A stretch of 54,011 nt of DNA. Origin: DASZHA01 sp049644325. GTDB lineage: Bacteria > Chloroflexota > Dormibacteria > DASZGP01. The translations under genes were made by a program, and so were the position numbers. Positions 18,289 to 26,661 of this stretch are shown here, in pieces; position 1 is the first letter of the stretch; every line of letters begins with the position of its first letter. Location of the stretch: the NCBI GenBank assembly GCA_049644325.1, contig JBARRR010000013.1, positions 1-54,011 of the forward strand, in the 5' to 3' direction. The notes beneath the pieces are model-generated. The model worked only from the letters and a program-made list of their open reading frames with translations, did no database searches and was not told where the DNA came from.

Positions 18289-19794
18289 ATGCCGCTTGTA
18301 CCCGGCTCAGACCTCGGCCCCTACCGCATCATCGAGAAGATCGGGCAGGGTGGGATGGCCAGCGTTTACAAGGCCTACCACGCCGCCCTCTCGCGGTTCG
18401 TGGCCCTCAAGGTCCTGCCACCCCAGCTCGCCCAGGACCCCCAGTTCGAACACCGCTTTCGCGAGGAGGCGGTGGCGGTAGCCAACCTCCGCCACACCAA
18501 CATCATGGCGGTCTACGACTATGGCGAAGTCGAGGGCGTGACCTTCATCGTCAATGAGTTCGTCGATGGCGGCACATTCGACCTGCAGATGGGCTCGCCG
18601 CTGCCGATCACCTACGTCATCGACATCCTCGGCCCCGTTGCCGCGGCGCTGGACTACGCCCACGCCCGGGGCGTGATCCACCGCGACGTCAAGCCCTCCA
18701 ACATCCTGGTGGGGCGAGACGGGCGGCCGATCCTGGGCGACTTCGGCCTGGCCCGGATGATGATGCCGGAGCACGACCTTACCCAGACCGGCATGATCCT
18801 GGGCACTCCCAGCTACATGGCGCCGGAGCAGGGCAACGGCAACCCGGTGCGACAGTCCGACATCTACTCGCTCGGCATCATTGCCTACCAGGCCCTGACT
18901 GGCCGCGTGCCCTACCAGGCAGCGACGCCGATGGCGATCATCATCGCCCACCAGACCGAGCCCCTCCCCCTGCCCCGTTCGATCAACCCTGACATCCCGG
19001 CCGCGGTCGAGGAGGTGCTGCTCAAGGTCCTGGCCCGCGACCCGGATGACCGCTACGCCACCGGCGACGGTTTCATCCGGGCGCTGACGAAGGCCAGGGA
19101 TGCGCCCGTCGAGGCGGCCGCGGCCCCCACCACCGGTGTCGCGCAGCCGTCAGCTCCGGCGCCACCGTCGACCCCGGGCGGCGGTGGGTCGCTGCCGCCG
19201 GCCGCCCCGCAAACCTCGGCACTGCCCTCGCCAGCCCGGAGCCCCGCGGCGGCGCCAAAACGCTCGCGCACCGGTCTCTGGGTGGCGGGTGTGATCGGCG
19301 GCATACTGCTGCTGCTGCTCGTCCTCTGCGGCGGCGGCGGCCTGCTGCTGGCGGCCAACAGCAAGTCCTCGCCGACGCCCAGCGCGGAAGCCAGCGCCAG
19401 CGGCGACGTGACCGTCAAGGGCATGTCGGCCGCCGACGCCACCAAGGTCGCCAGCGACCAGGGCTTCCCCAAGTGCGACGCCCAGGGCTACGAGCCGACC
19501 AATACCCTCCACGTCCTGATCTGCAACCCCCCAGATGGCAACGGCGAGAAGGTCTACTTCTTCACTGACAAGTTCGTCGGCGCCGACGCCCAGGACCCCA
19601 GCGCCAAGGTCGATTTCGGCACCCAGCAGGACAGTGAGATCGCCATCACCTATACGCTGTTCAAAGCAGCCGACGCTGATTGCTGCCCCACCGGTGGGAC
19701 GGCGACGGTGCGGTTCCACTGGGACGGCAGCCAGCTGAACGCGCTCGACCAACTGCCGACCTCCGACACCAGCAAGGACGGCAGCCGCCGCTAG
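18289..19794 (+). CDS. Membrane Ser/Thr protein kinase with LppP/LprE-like ectodomain
   Basis: 501 residues. The start at 18289 was chosen because its N-terminus (MPLVPGSDLGPYRIIEK) aligns residue for residue with the upstream kinase (MALEPGTEVGPYRVIEQ); a GTG at 18262 would add nine unmatched residues. K41, HRD (131-133) and DFG are conserved at the same positions, so the kinase halves are tandem duplicates. A Pro/Ala linker, a membrane helix (about 329-357) and a small ectodomain (about 373-501) follow. That domain has paired cysteines and ends with DADCCPTGGTATVRFHWDG, which resembles the LppP/LprE lipoprotein domain. The two kinases probably share signalling targets but sense different signals. 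Confidence 0.92.
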   Translation: MPLVPGSDLGPYRIIEKIGQGGMASVYKAYHAALSRFVALKVLPPQLAQDPQFEHRFREEAVAVANLRHTNIMAVYDYGEVEGVTFIVNEFVDGGTFDLQMGSPLPITYVIDILGPVAAALDYAHARGVIHRDVKPSNILVGRDGRPILGDFGLARMMMPEHDLTQTGMILGTPSYMAPEQGNGNPVRQSDIYSLGIIAYQALTGRVPYQAATPMAIIIAHQTEPLPLPRSINPDIPAAVEEVLLKVLARDPDDRYATGDGFIRALTKARDAPVEAAAAPTTGVAQPSAPAPPSTPGGGGSLPPAAPQTSALPSPARSPAAAPKRSRTGLWVAGVIGGILLLLLVLCGGGGLLLAANSKSSPTPSAEASASGDVTVKGMSAADATKVASDQGFPKCDAQGYEPTNTLHVLICNPPDGNGEKVYFFTDKFVGADAQDPSAKVDFGTQQDSEIAITYTLFKAADADCCPTGGTATVRFHWDGSQLNALDQLPTSDTSKDGSRR

Positions 19795-19795
19795 G

Positions 19796-20209
19796 TCAGG
19801 GCTTGGGCTTCAGCTCCAGGGAGCAGGAGTTGATGCAGAAACGCTGGCCGGTGGGCTGAGGGCCATCGTCGAATAGGTGGCCCAGGTGGCCGCCACAGCG
19901 CTTGCAGACGACCTCGGTCCGACGCATGAAGAAGCTGTTGTCCGGTCGCAGCTCCACCGCCTCCTGGACCGCGGGCTCGTAGAAGCTGGGCCAGCCGGTG
20001 CCTGAGTCGAACTTGGTGTTGGAGTCGAAGAGCTCCGCGCCACACCCGGCGCAGACGAACATGCCGTTGTCGTGCACGTTCCAGTACTCCCCCGTGAAGG
20101 CGCGCTCGGTCCCCTTCTCGCGAAGGACGTGGTACTGCTCGGGGGTTAGCTTCTGCCGCCACTCCTCTTCGGTACGCGGGATCTCGGTGCGGGTCTCTTC
20201 GGCGCTCAT
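19796..20209 (-). CDS. msrB: Peptide-methionine (R)-S-oxide reductase
   Basis: 137 residues from the ATG at 20209, fixed by AAGGAG seven bases upstream. Zinc-binding CxxC pairs (CAGC and CKRC), the FDSGTGWPSF substrate loop, GHLGHLF, and catalytic Cys in RFCINSCSL are all present. It reduces the R form of oxidised methionine in proteins in the cytoplasm, with thioredoxin as reductant. The extra Cys in INSC, where many homologues have Ala, may serve as a resolving cysteine. Its stop lies one base from that of the convergent kinase, with no terminator between them. Confidence 0.97.
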   Translation of the reverse strand: MSAEETRTEIPRTEEEWRQKLTPEQYHVLREKGTERAFTGEYWNVHDNGMFVCAGCGAELFDSNTKFDSGTGWPSFYEPAVQEAVELRPDNSFFMRRTEVVCKRCGGHLGHLFDDGPQPTGQRFCINSCSLELKPKP

Positions 20210-20297
20210 CAATTGCTCCTTGCTGGTGGTCTCCACAGGTTAGAACCTTGGCGGAGGGGAGAGATTCCAAGGTAGCATCCCCTGCCACGTTCGGGAC

Positions 20298-20330
20298 TTG
20301 CGACTTAGGTGCAGTTGCGCGTAAGGTGCA
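20298..20330 (+). promoter_or_regulatory. Two tandem Nur-box-like repeats over the NiCoT promoter
   Basis: Two 16-base direct repeats, TTGCG-N5-GGTGCA, start at 20298 and 20315 (17-base period). Each fits the pattern TTGCnn-N5-nTGCAn, close to the Streptomyces Nur box tTGCaa-N5-ttGCAA. They overlap a plausible promoter: TTGCGA at 20298-20303 as -35 and TAAGGT at 20322-20327 (TAnnnT type) as -10. A Fur-family gene follows the transporter, so nickel- or cobalt-dependent repression of the operon is the natural reading. Confidence 0.6.
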
Positions 20331-20362
20331 TTAGGCGGGTGTCACGGGTCTAGGAGGAGTAG

Positions 20363-21448
20363 ATGGCATCAATCGCGAGCACGCTGTCGAGGGGGTTTGA
20401 CCGCGGTGAACGCACCCGGCTGCTCGCGGCCTACGGCGCCGTGGCCCTGATCCACCTGGTTGGCTGGGGCGCGCTCCTGACCTACGCGGTCGGTCACCCC
20501 GCCTTCATCGGGCTCGGCGGCCTGGCGTATACATTCGGCCTCCGGCACGCCTTTGACGCCGACCACATTTCCGCCATCGACAACACCACGCGCAAGCTGC
20601 TGCAGCAGAAGCAGAAGCCGGTGAGCGTGGGCTTCTGGTTCTCGCTGGGCCACTCCACCGTGGTCTTCGTCATCGCCCTGGCGTTGGGCTTCGCCATCCA
20701 CTCCCTGGTCGACGGGGTGGTTGGCGACGGCGGTCAGCTGCGCAACATCGGCAGCCTGGTGGGCACCTCCGTATCTGGCGTGTTCCTGGTCCTGATCGGT
20801 CTGGTCAACCTCGTGATCCTCCTCGACATCGTCCAGATCTACCGACGGATGCAGCGTGGGAACTACGACCGCGCGCAGCTGAACGACGAGCTCAGCGGCG
20901 GTGGTTTCATGACCACGCTCTTCGGCAGGCTTTTCCGGCTGGTGACCCAGAGCTGGCACATGTACGTGATCGGCTTCCTCTTCGGTCTCGGCTTCGACAC
21001 CGCCTCCGAGGTGGCGCTCCTGGCCATCTCCGCGGGCGCGGCGTCGCAGGGGATCCCGTTCCTGGCGGTGGTCTCGCTGCCGCTGATCTTCGCCGCCGGC
21101 ATGACCCTGATGGACACCACCGATGGCGCCTTCATGTCTAAGGCCTACGCGTGGGCCTTCTCCAACCCCATCCGCAAAGTGTTCTACAACCTGACGATCA
21201 CCGGCCTTTCGGTGTTCGTCGCCCTCTTCGTCGGCGTCGTCGAGCTGCTCCAGGTCCTGATCGACAAGGGCGGCCTCTCGGGCGGCCTGTGGGACGCGGT
21301 GGGCAGCCTCAACTTCGCCAACATGGGGTTCTTCATCGTCGGCGCCTTCGTGGCAACGTGGCTTGGGGCGTTCACGATCTTCAAGGTGCGCCGGGTGGAC
21401 GAGCGCTGGGCGAAGCTGGTCGACCACGCCGAAGAGGACGCAGCCTAG
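20363..21448 (+). CDS. Nickel/cobalt transporter, NiCoT family
   Basis: 361 residues with about eight membrane helices. The family signature is present in the second helix: RHAFDADHISAIDN, giving HX4DH with H62, D67 and H68, the metal-selectivity motif. Further signatures are LGHSTVVF and LGFDTASE. It imports Ni2+ and/or Co2+ at high affinity, for example for urease, hydrogenase or cobalamin; none of those enzymes is encoded here. The ATG is preceded by TAGGAGGAG. It forms an operon with the Fur-family gene, five bases downstream. The C-terminal tail (ERWAKLVDHAEEDAA) is cytoplasmic. Confidence 0.95.
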   Translation: MASIASTLSRGFDRGERTRLLAAYGAVALIHLVGWGALLTYAVGHPAFIGLGGLAYTFGLRHAFDADHISAIDNTTRKLLQQKQKPVSVGFWFSLGHSTVVFVIALALGFAIHSLVDGVVGDGGQLRNIGSLVGTSVSGVFLVLIGLVNLVILLDIVQIYRRMQRGNYDRAQLNDELSGGGFMTTLFGRLFRLVTQSWHMYVIGFLFGLGFDTASEVALLAISAGAASQGIPFLAVVSLPLIFAAGMTLMDTTDGAFMSKAYAWAFSNPIRKVFYNLTITGLSVFVALFVGVVELLQVLIDKGGLSGGLWDAVGSLNFANMGFFIVGAFVATWLGAFTIFKVRRVDERWAKLVDHAEEDAA

Positions 21449-21453
21449 CCGCC

Positions 21454-21885
21454 ATGAGCCGGCTCTCAGAGCTCTCCGACCACGGGTACAAGCGCACCAT
21501 CCAGCGCGCTGTGATCCTCGACATCCTCGAGAACGCCGGCGGCCACCTGACCGCCGAGGAGGTGGCCCGCCTGGTCGAGGAGGGCAGCGTACCCCTCAAC
21601 CGCAGCACCGTCTACCGGACCCTCGACACGCTGGCCGAGATCGGCGTCGTCAAGGCGACCCGCATGGGCCGGGCGCTGTATTACGAGGTCAGCGCCGAGG
21701 GTGAGGAGCACCACCACATCCGCTGCACGCGGTGCCAGAAGATGGTCCACCTCGACGCCGGCCGGGTCGACAGCCTGCTGGGCCGGCTGGCCACCGACCA
21801 GGGATTTGAGGTGTCCGACATCCAGGTCCTGGTCCGCGGCCTCTGCAAGACCTGCCGCGGGCGCAAGGCCAAGGCGAGCAACTAG
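21454..21885 (+). CDS. Fur-family metalloregulator, probably nickel-responsive (Nur-like)
   Basis: 143 residues. A winged helix (about 8-80) with recognition segment NRSTVYRTLDTL is followed by the metal and dimer domain: HHH at 86-88, C91 and C94, then C131 and C134, a four-Cys structural zinc site. The start ATG at 21454 lies five bases after the transporter stop without its own ribosome site, so it is translationally coupled. Co-occurrence with a NiCoT permease and Nur-box-like operators argues for nickel or cobalt sensing; Zur or Fur function cannot be excluded from motifs alone. Confidence 0.88.
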   Translation: MSRLSELSDHGYKRTIQRAVILDILENAGGHLTAEEVARLVEEGSVPLNRSTVYRTLDTLAEIGVVKATRMGRALYYEVSAEGEEHHHIRCTRCQKMVHLDAGRVDSLLGRLATDQGFEVSDIQVLVRGLCKTCRGRKAKASN

Positions 21886-21897
21886 ACCGGACCTGGA

Positions 21898-22821
21898 TCA
21901 GGTCGCGGGCGGACCCACGACGGCAGACGCCGATCCGATGGCGCTGACGGTTCCGTCGGTCTTCTCGACCCAGACTTCGCAGTCGGCGCGTCCGCGGGGC
22001 GCCTCATCGACCACGTTCTTGAGCACCACCCGAGCGCGCACCGAGTCCCCGCCCCAGATCACGTTGACGAAGCTCATGCGCAGCTTGCCGCCGCACCACC
22101 AGCCGGCGCCGAAGCGCTCCGTCAGCAGCGCCGACACGATGTTGGCGTTGAAGATGCCCTGGACCACGACCGCGGGGAACCCCATCGCCCTGGCGATCTC
22201 CGGGTCGGAGTGGTAGTTCTGGAGCCCGTCGGCGGCGGCCAGGCAGAGCTCGGGGGTTAGCTCATAGACGGGGCCGTCGATGCGTTCGAGGACGTCACCC
22301 TCGCCGGGCGCGAACTGCCGCTCCTCCTTCTTCTCGCGCGCCCTATCGACGACCAGGCCGTCGGGCTGCTCCCGGAGGAAGGACTGATGAGTGCGGCCCC
22401 GAGCCAGGACCCGGCCGCCGTTGTCCGACAGGGTGACCTCGTTGACAATGACGTGGCGGTTGTTGCGCCAGAGGTAGCGGTCCACAACCATCGCCCGTGA
22501 GGTGTATGTGCTTCCCGCGATCACCGGCGCGAAGAGATCCCACTCCTGCTTGGCGTGGAGGTTGCCGCGCATCTCGGCCGGGTACCAGCCGGCGAAGCGC
22601 CAGGGCTCCTGCGCGCCGATCAGCGCCGGCGCCACGGGGCCGCCAAAGGCGCTGGGGCCGGTGTACCAGGGGTGGTTGTCGGCAAAGCCGTCGATGAAGC
22701 GCTGGATGAATTCTGGTGTGGTCTCGACCTCGCGGTGCCCCAGGTCTTTGCCCACATAGATGTCGTCCCAGGCTTCACTGGGCAGAGCCGGGTCGGCGCC
22801 GGGCGCGAGAGAGTCGGCCAT
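21898..22821 (-). CDS. MaoC-like double hot-dog hydratase/dehydratase
   Basis: 307 residues from the ATG at 22821. The N-terminal half (SEAWDDIYVGKDLGHREV, later IVNEVTLSDNGGRVLARGRTHQSF) matches the N-terminal dehydratase hot-dog, and the C-terminal half (NYHSDPEIARAMGFPAVVVQGIFNANIVSALL, split here across two strands) matches the MaoC hydratase, including a His near the active site. These enzymes add water to trans-2-enoyl-CoA, often of bulky acyl groups. The gene is divergent from an AidB-like acyl-CoA dehydrogenase 57 bases away, so a shared acyl-CoA pathway is likely. It converges on the Fur-family gene with a 12-base gap. Confidence 0.8.
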   Translation of the reverse strand: MADSLAPGADPALPSEAWDDIYVGKDLGHREVETTPEFIQRFIDGFADNHPWYTGPSAFGGPVAPALIGAQEPWRFAGWYPAEMRGNLHAKQEWDLFAPVIAGSTYTSRAMVVDRYLWRNNRHVIVNEVTLSDNGGRVLARGRTHQSFLREQPDGLVVDRAREKKEERQFAPGEGDVLERIDGPVYELTPELCLAAADGLQNYHSDPEIARAMGFPAVVVQGIFNANIVSALLTERFGAGWWCGGKLRMSFVNVIWGGDSVRARVVLKNVVDEAPRGRADCEVWVEKTDGTVSAIGSASAVVGPPAT

Positions 22822-22878
22822 CGTCGCCGCATCATATCGCCGCCCAAGCAAGGCCAGGACCCGCATCCGCGTTAGCCT

Positions 22879-24720
22879 ATGCACATGCTTGAGCCGCACG
22901 ATATCGCCGTCCCCACCGGGTCCCATCACATCCCCGAGGTTGACAACCGCGACTGGTACTCCCAGGACGAGCACCTGCAATGGCTTGTGCGCCGCGCCGT
23001 CGGCGAGGAGGTTTGGCCGACCGCCGAGGCGGCGATGCGGGACGCGGGCACGCTGGTGCCGACCACCATCGACCCCCTGGTGCCGGTCAACCACGACAAC
23101 CCGCCGGTCCTACGCCAGTACGACCACCGCGGCCAGCGCATCGACGAGGTCGACTACCACCCTAACTTCAAGAAGATCGAGTCCGCCGTCCACGAGTTCG
23201 GCATGATCCGCATGGGACTGCCAGGCTGGCGTGGGCTCAATGACCCGGCGCCGGCCGCCCTCCGCGCGGCCGTCGATTACATCTTCCTGCAGGCGGACCA
23301 GACGATCACCGGTTGCGCCGTGGCGATGGTAGGCGCGATGGCCCGGGCGCTCAAGCGCAACGACCCCGAGCTCTACCAGAAGTGGATCCCCAAGCTCGCC
23401 TCCGACGATCCCAACCAGTACATCACGGCGGCGATGTTCCTGACCGAGAAGGCGGGCGGCTCCGACGTCGGCGCCAACGAGACCCGGGCGGTCCAGGACG
23501 AGGACGGCAGCTGGCGCCTCTGGGGTGAGAAGTGGTTCGCCACCAACCCCACGTTCGACCTGGCCCTGATCGTGGCGCGCCCCGAAGGCCGCGGCCCCGG
23601 CACCGGCGGTCTCGGTCTCTTCCTCATGCCCCGCATCCTGCCCGACGGCGTCCCCGACAACCCCATCAACGCCGATCCGCGACGCAACGCCTACATCTTC
23701 CACCGACTGAAGACCAAGTTCGGCAACAAGGGCCTGGCCTCGTCCGAGATGGGGCTCCGGGGCGCCTTCGCCTGGCCGGTCGGCGACCTCGAGAAAGGCA
23801 TGAAGCAGATGCTGGACATGGTCAACGCCACTCGGGTCGGGATCACGATCGCCTCGGCGGCGTCGATGCGGCGGTCGGTCTACGAGTCGCTGGAGCACAC
23901 CCGGCAGCGCAAGACCTTCGGCGAGGTCCTCGATACCCACCCGCTGATGCGCGACACGTTGGTCGACCTGGTCACCGACCAGGTGGCGGCGCTTTCCGCG
24001 GGGATCGAGACCTCGCAGATGATGCAGCGCTCGGACGCCGGTGACACCAGCAAGGACAAGCTGCTCCGCATCCTGACGCCGATGCTCAAGGGCTACACGG
24101 CCGAGCGTGCTCGCATCGTCGCCACCGAGGCGATGGAGGTCCGCGGGGGCAACGGCTATATCGAGGACTGGCCCAACGGCCGCATCCTGCGCGACGTCTA
24201 CGTCCACGCCATCTGGGAGGGGTCGGGCAACATCATGGCCCTGGACGTGTTGAGGTCCCTGGCCCATGGCAACGGCCCGGCGTACTTCGACGAGGTCGAG
24301 CGCCTCAGCGAGGTCACTGCCGGTGACAACGGGCCCGCCGCCGAGGTCGGCCGGGCGCTGCTCTCCGACCTGCCCTCGCTACGAGGCGACGTCGACGCCC
24401 TCGCCAGCCTCGACCTCCACGCCGCCCAGCTGCGGATGCGCCGCCTGGAGCGCCGCATGGCCATCACCTACATGGCGGCGCTGCTGGCGTCCGAAGCCCA
24501 GGAGCACCATGCCCAGACCGGCAGCGGCCGGCTGGCGTACATCGCGGCCCGTTTCGCCGCCCGCCTGGCTGGGCCGGCGGCGGAGGCGGCCGTCGGCGAC
24601 GAGGCCCTCTGGCTCAAGGACTTCGAGGGCATCGCCCACGGCGGCCACGTGGCGCCGGAGACCGGTGAGCGCGCCGGCGCGGCGGTGGCCAAGTACCTCG
24701 GAGAGCGCGCCACCGCCTGA
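22879..24720 (+). CDS. Acyl-CoA dehydrogenase of the AidB-like branch
   Basis: 613 residues, longer than classical acyl-CoA dehydrogenases because of N- and C-terminal additions. The N-terminus has the branch-typical DYHPNFKKI near residue 94, the middle has AMFLTEKAGGSDVGAN and WFATNPTFD, and the C-terminal domain has VRGGNGYIEDWPNGRILRDVY followed by HAIWEGSGNI. The last 150 residues are an extra helical part. AidB members bind FAD and often DNA and may act in alkylation stress; related enzymes act on acyl-CoAs. The start is ATG at 22879 or 22885 behind a possible TAGCCT -10 at 22873-22878, which would make the transcript leaderless. Confidence 0.88.
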   Translation: MHMLEPHDIAVPTGSHHIPEVDNRDWYSQDEHLQWLVRRAVGEEVWPTAEAAMRDAGTLVPTTIDPLVPVNHDNPPVLRQYDHRGQRIDEVDYHPNFKKIESAVHEFGMIRMGLPGWRGLNDPAPAALRAAVDYIFLQADQTITGCAVAMVGAMARALKRNDPELYQKWIPKLASDDPNQYITAAMFLTEKAGGSDVGANETRAVQDEDGSWRLWGEKWFATNPTFDLALIVARPEGRGPGTGGLGLFLMPRILPDGVPDNPINADPRRNAYIFHRLKTKFGNKGLASSEMGLRGAFAWPVGDLEKGMKQMLDMVNATRVGITIASAASMRRSVYESLEHTRQRKTFGEVLDTHPLMRDTLVDLVTDQVAALSAGIETSQMMQRSDAGDTSKDKLLRILTPMLKGYTAERARIVATEAMEVRGGNGYIEDWPNGRILRDVYVHAIWEGSGNIMALDVLRSLAHGNGPAYFDEVERLSEVTAGDNGPAAEVGRALLSDLPSLRGDVDALASLDLHAAQLRMRRLERRMAITYMAALLASEAQEHHAQTGSGRLAYIAARFAARLAGPAAEAAVGDEALWLKDFEGIAHGGHVAPETGERAGAAVAKYLGERATA

Positions 24721-24805
24721 GCTGAGGCTGGCACCGCCCGGACCCGTCCCGCACCATATGCGCTGGCGCTAACGGCGCCCCCCTGGTCGTGTTGGAGGCT
24801 GATTT

Positions 24806-25342
24806 GTGAACCTGGAAACGGACTTTCTCAAGCTGGGCGTGCCCTTCCTGGAGCTGGTGATCCGCTGCACCGTCATCTACCTGGCGCTGCTGATGGGCAT
24901 GCGGCTCTTCGGCAAGCGTGAGATCGGGCAGTTCACGCTCTTCGACCTGGTCTTCGTCCTGCTGGTGGCCAACGCCGTCCAGCCGGCGATGACCGGTCCC
25001 GACTCGTCGCTGACCGGCGGTCTGATCATCGTCATCACGCTCCTCGCGCTGAACTTCACGATCAGCTTCGTCCGGCTGCGGGTGCCGTGGTTCAACCGCC
25101 TGGTGGAGCCCGCCAGCGTCGTCGTGGCCAAGGACGGCAAGTGGAACACCAAAGAGCTGCGGCGGCAGGGGATAACCGGCGCGGAGGCCGACGCCGCCCT
25201 CCGCGAGCACGGGGAGACCACGGTCAAGGAGACCGAGATGGTGAGGCTCGAGGCCGATGGTTCGCTCAGCGTCGTCCCCAAGGATTCAGACGACCCAGCG
25301 CGCCACCATGCCCGCCGGGTGCGCTTCATCAGGCACCCATAG
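24806..25342 (+). CDS. DUF421 (YetF-like) membrane protein
   Basis: 178 residues from a GTG start with GGAGG seven bases upstream (24794-24798). Three membrane helices in the first 85 residues (ELVIRCTVIYLALLMGMRLFG, FDLVFVLLVANAVQ, LIIVITLLALNF) are followed by a soluble DUF421 domain (VEPASVVVAKDGKWNTKELRR, ending in VKETEMVRLEADGSLSVVPK). YetF relatives act in spore-germinant or envelope processes in Bacillus, but the biochemical role is unknown. It stands 85 bases after the AidB-like gene and converges on the AI-2E-type permease. Confidence 0.85.
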   Translation: MNLETDFLKLGVPFLELVIRCTVIYLALLMGMRLFGKREIGQFTLFDLVFVLLVANAVQPAMTGPDSSLTGGLIIVITLLALNFTISFVRLRVPWFNRLVEPASVVVAKDGKWNTKELRRQGITGAEADAALREHGETTVKETEMVRLEADGSLSVVPKDSDDPARHHARRVRFIRHP

Positions 25343-25360
25343 GCGCCGAGGCGCGCGGTG

Positions 25361-26641
25361 CTAGGAGGCTTGGCCGCCTCGGGCTTCGCCCGCCCGGCTG
25401 TCCTTCTTCGCCTGGGCCGAGCCGGGGTCGGCCAGGCCTTCGGCCTCCTCCGCCTCGTCCGCCTTCTGACTGATCTCTTCGCCGAGGTTGGGCAAGTCCT
25501 CCAGCACCTCCTCGCCACGACTCATCTTGGTGGGCAGACCAAACGCCTCACCGCCGCTGCGCGCCCGGTAGAGGGCGCCGAGGTAGACGTTGAGGATGCC
25601 GGCCACCGGTATCGCGAACAGCGCCCCCAGGACACCCCCCAGCTGGGCGCCGAGGACAAGTGCCCCCATCGCCACCAGCGGGTGCACCTTGGCTGACTGG
25701 CCGTAGATCTTGAGCCCGATGGTGTAGGCGCCGACCACGTGGCCGCCGACTGTGGCGATCGCCGTCAGCAGGATTACCAGTGGGCTCGAGAGCAGCGCCA
25801 CCCCCACCGCCAGGGCCATCGCCACCGGCGCTCCGATCAGCGGGATCAGCTCCAGGAAAAACGTGATCGCGGCGATCGCCAGCGCGAATTTGACGCCGAT
25901 CACGGAGAGTGTTACGCCGGTGTAGCCGGCCATGATCGCGGCGAAGATGAGCTGACCGCGGACATATCCCGCGAGAGTGCTGCCGGCAGCCACCACAGTG
26001 AAGTCGAAGAGCTGCTGCTGCCGAGGGAACAGCTGGCGCAGGGAGGCCAGTATCCCGCGGCCCTCGACCTGCAGGTAGATCGCGATCACGGTGACGAGGA
26101 TGAGATTGACGGCAGCGCCCAGGGTGCCGGTGATGATCTGGACCGCCGAGCCGAGTACGGGCGCCAGCACCGCGCCGGCGAGGTTCTGGGGAATCTGGGC
26201 CTGGACCGGGATGCCTCGGGAACTGAGCTCGTTGAGTAGGTCATTGACCAGGCCCTGGATGTCGTTGACGACCTTGGGGAAGGTCGTCACGAAGGCGGCC
26301 CCCTGGGTGGCGATCGGCGGGATCAGGATCGCCAGGATCCCGGCCAGGACCAGGATGACGGCGGCGTTGAGGACCAGGACGGCGACGCCCCGGCGACCCC
26401 GCAGCGGTCCCAGCATCTCGATCCGGTCGACCAGTGGCGTCAGCAGCATGGCGATGATGGCCGCGAAGACGAAGAGCAGGAGGACGCCCAGGAGGGTGTT
26501 GACCGCGAACTGGGCATCCTGGTAGATCTGGAACAGCGCCACCAGGATCAGCAGGTAGACGAGGACCCGGACCGGTCCGTAGAGGTCACTCCAGCGCGGC
26601 TGCCTCCTGCCGCCCCCCGGCGTTCCTTCCTCGGGCGCCAT
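25361..26641 (-). CDS. AI-2E family transporter (PerM-like membrane protein)
   Basis: 426 residues with seven or eight membrane helices: two near the N-terminus (VRVLVYLLILVALF, LLGVLLLFVFAAIIAML), the family motif TPLVDRIE, an extracytoplasmic segment, then helices including FFLELIPLIGAPVAM, which is the conserved family signature. Family members export small molecules such as autoinducer 2 or act as Na+/H+ antiporters; the substrate here is unknown. The last 50 residues are charged and rich in Ala, Glu and Lys. The ATG at 26641 has AGGAG close upstream. Confidence 0.9.
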   Translation of the reverse strand: MAPEEGTPGGGRRQPRWSDLYGPVRVLVYLLILVALFQIYQDAQFAVNTLLGVLLLFVFAAIIAMLLTPLVDRIEMLGPLRGRRGVAVLVLNAAVILVLAGILAILIPPIATQGAAFVTTFPKVVNDIQGLVNDLLNELSSRGIPVQAQIPQNLAGAVLAPVLGSAVQIITGTLGAAVNLILVTVIAIYLQVEGRGILASLRQLFPRQQQLFDFTVVAAGSTLAGYVRGQLIFAAIMAGYTGVTLSVIGVKFALAIAAITFFLELIPLIGAPVAMALAVGVALLSSPLVILLTAIATVGGHVVGAYTIGLKIYGQSAKVHPLVAMGALVLGAQLGGVLGALFAIPVAGILNVYLGALYRARSGGEAFGLPTKMSRGEEVLEDLPNLGEEISQKADEAEEAEGLADPGSAQAKKDSRAGEARGGQAS

Positions 26642-26661
26642 GGCTCCTGGGAGTCTAGACG

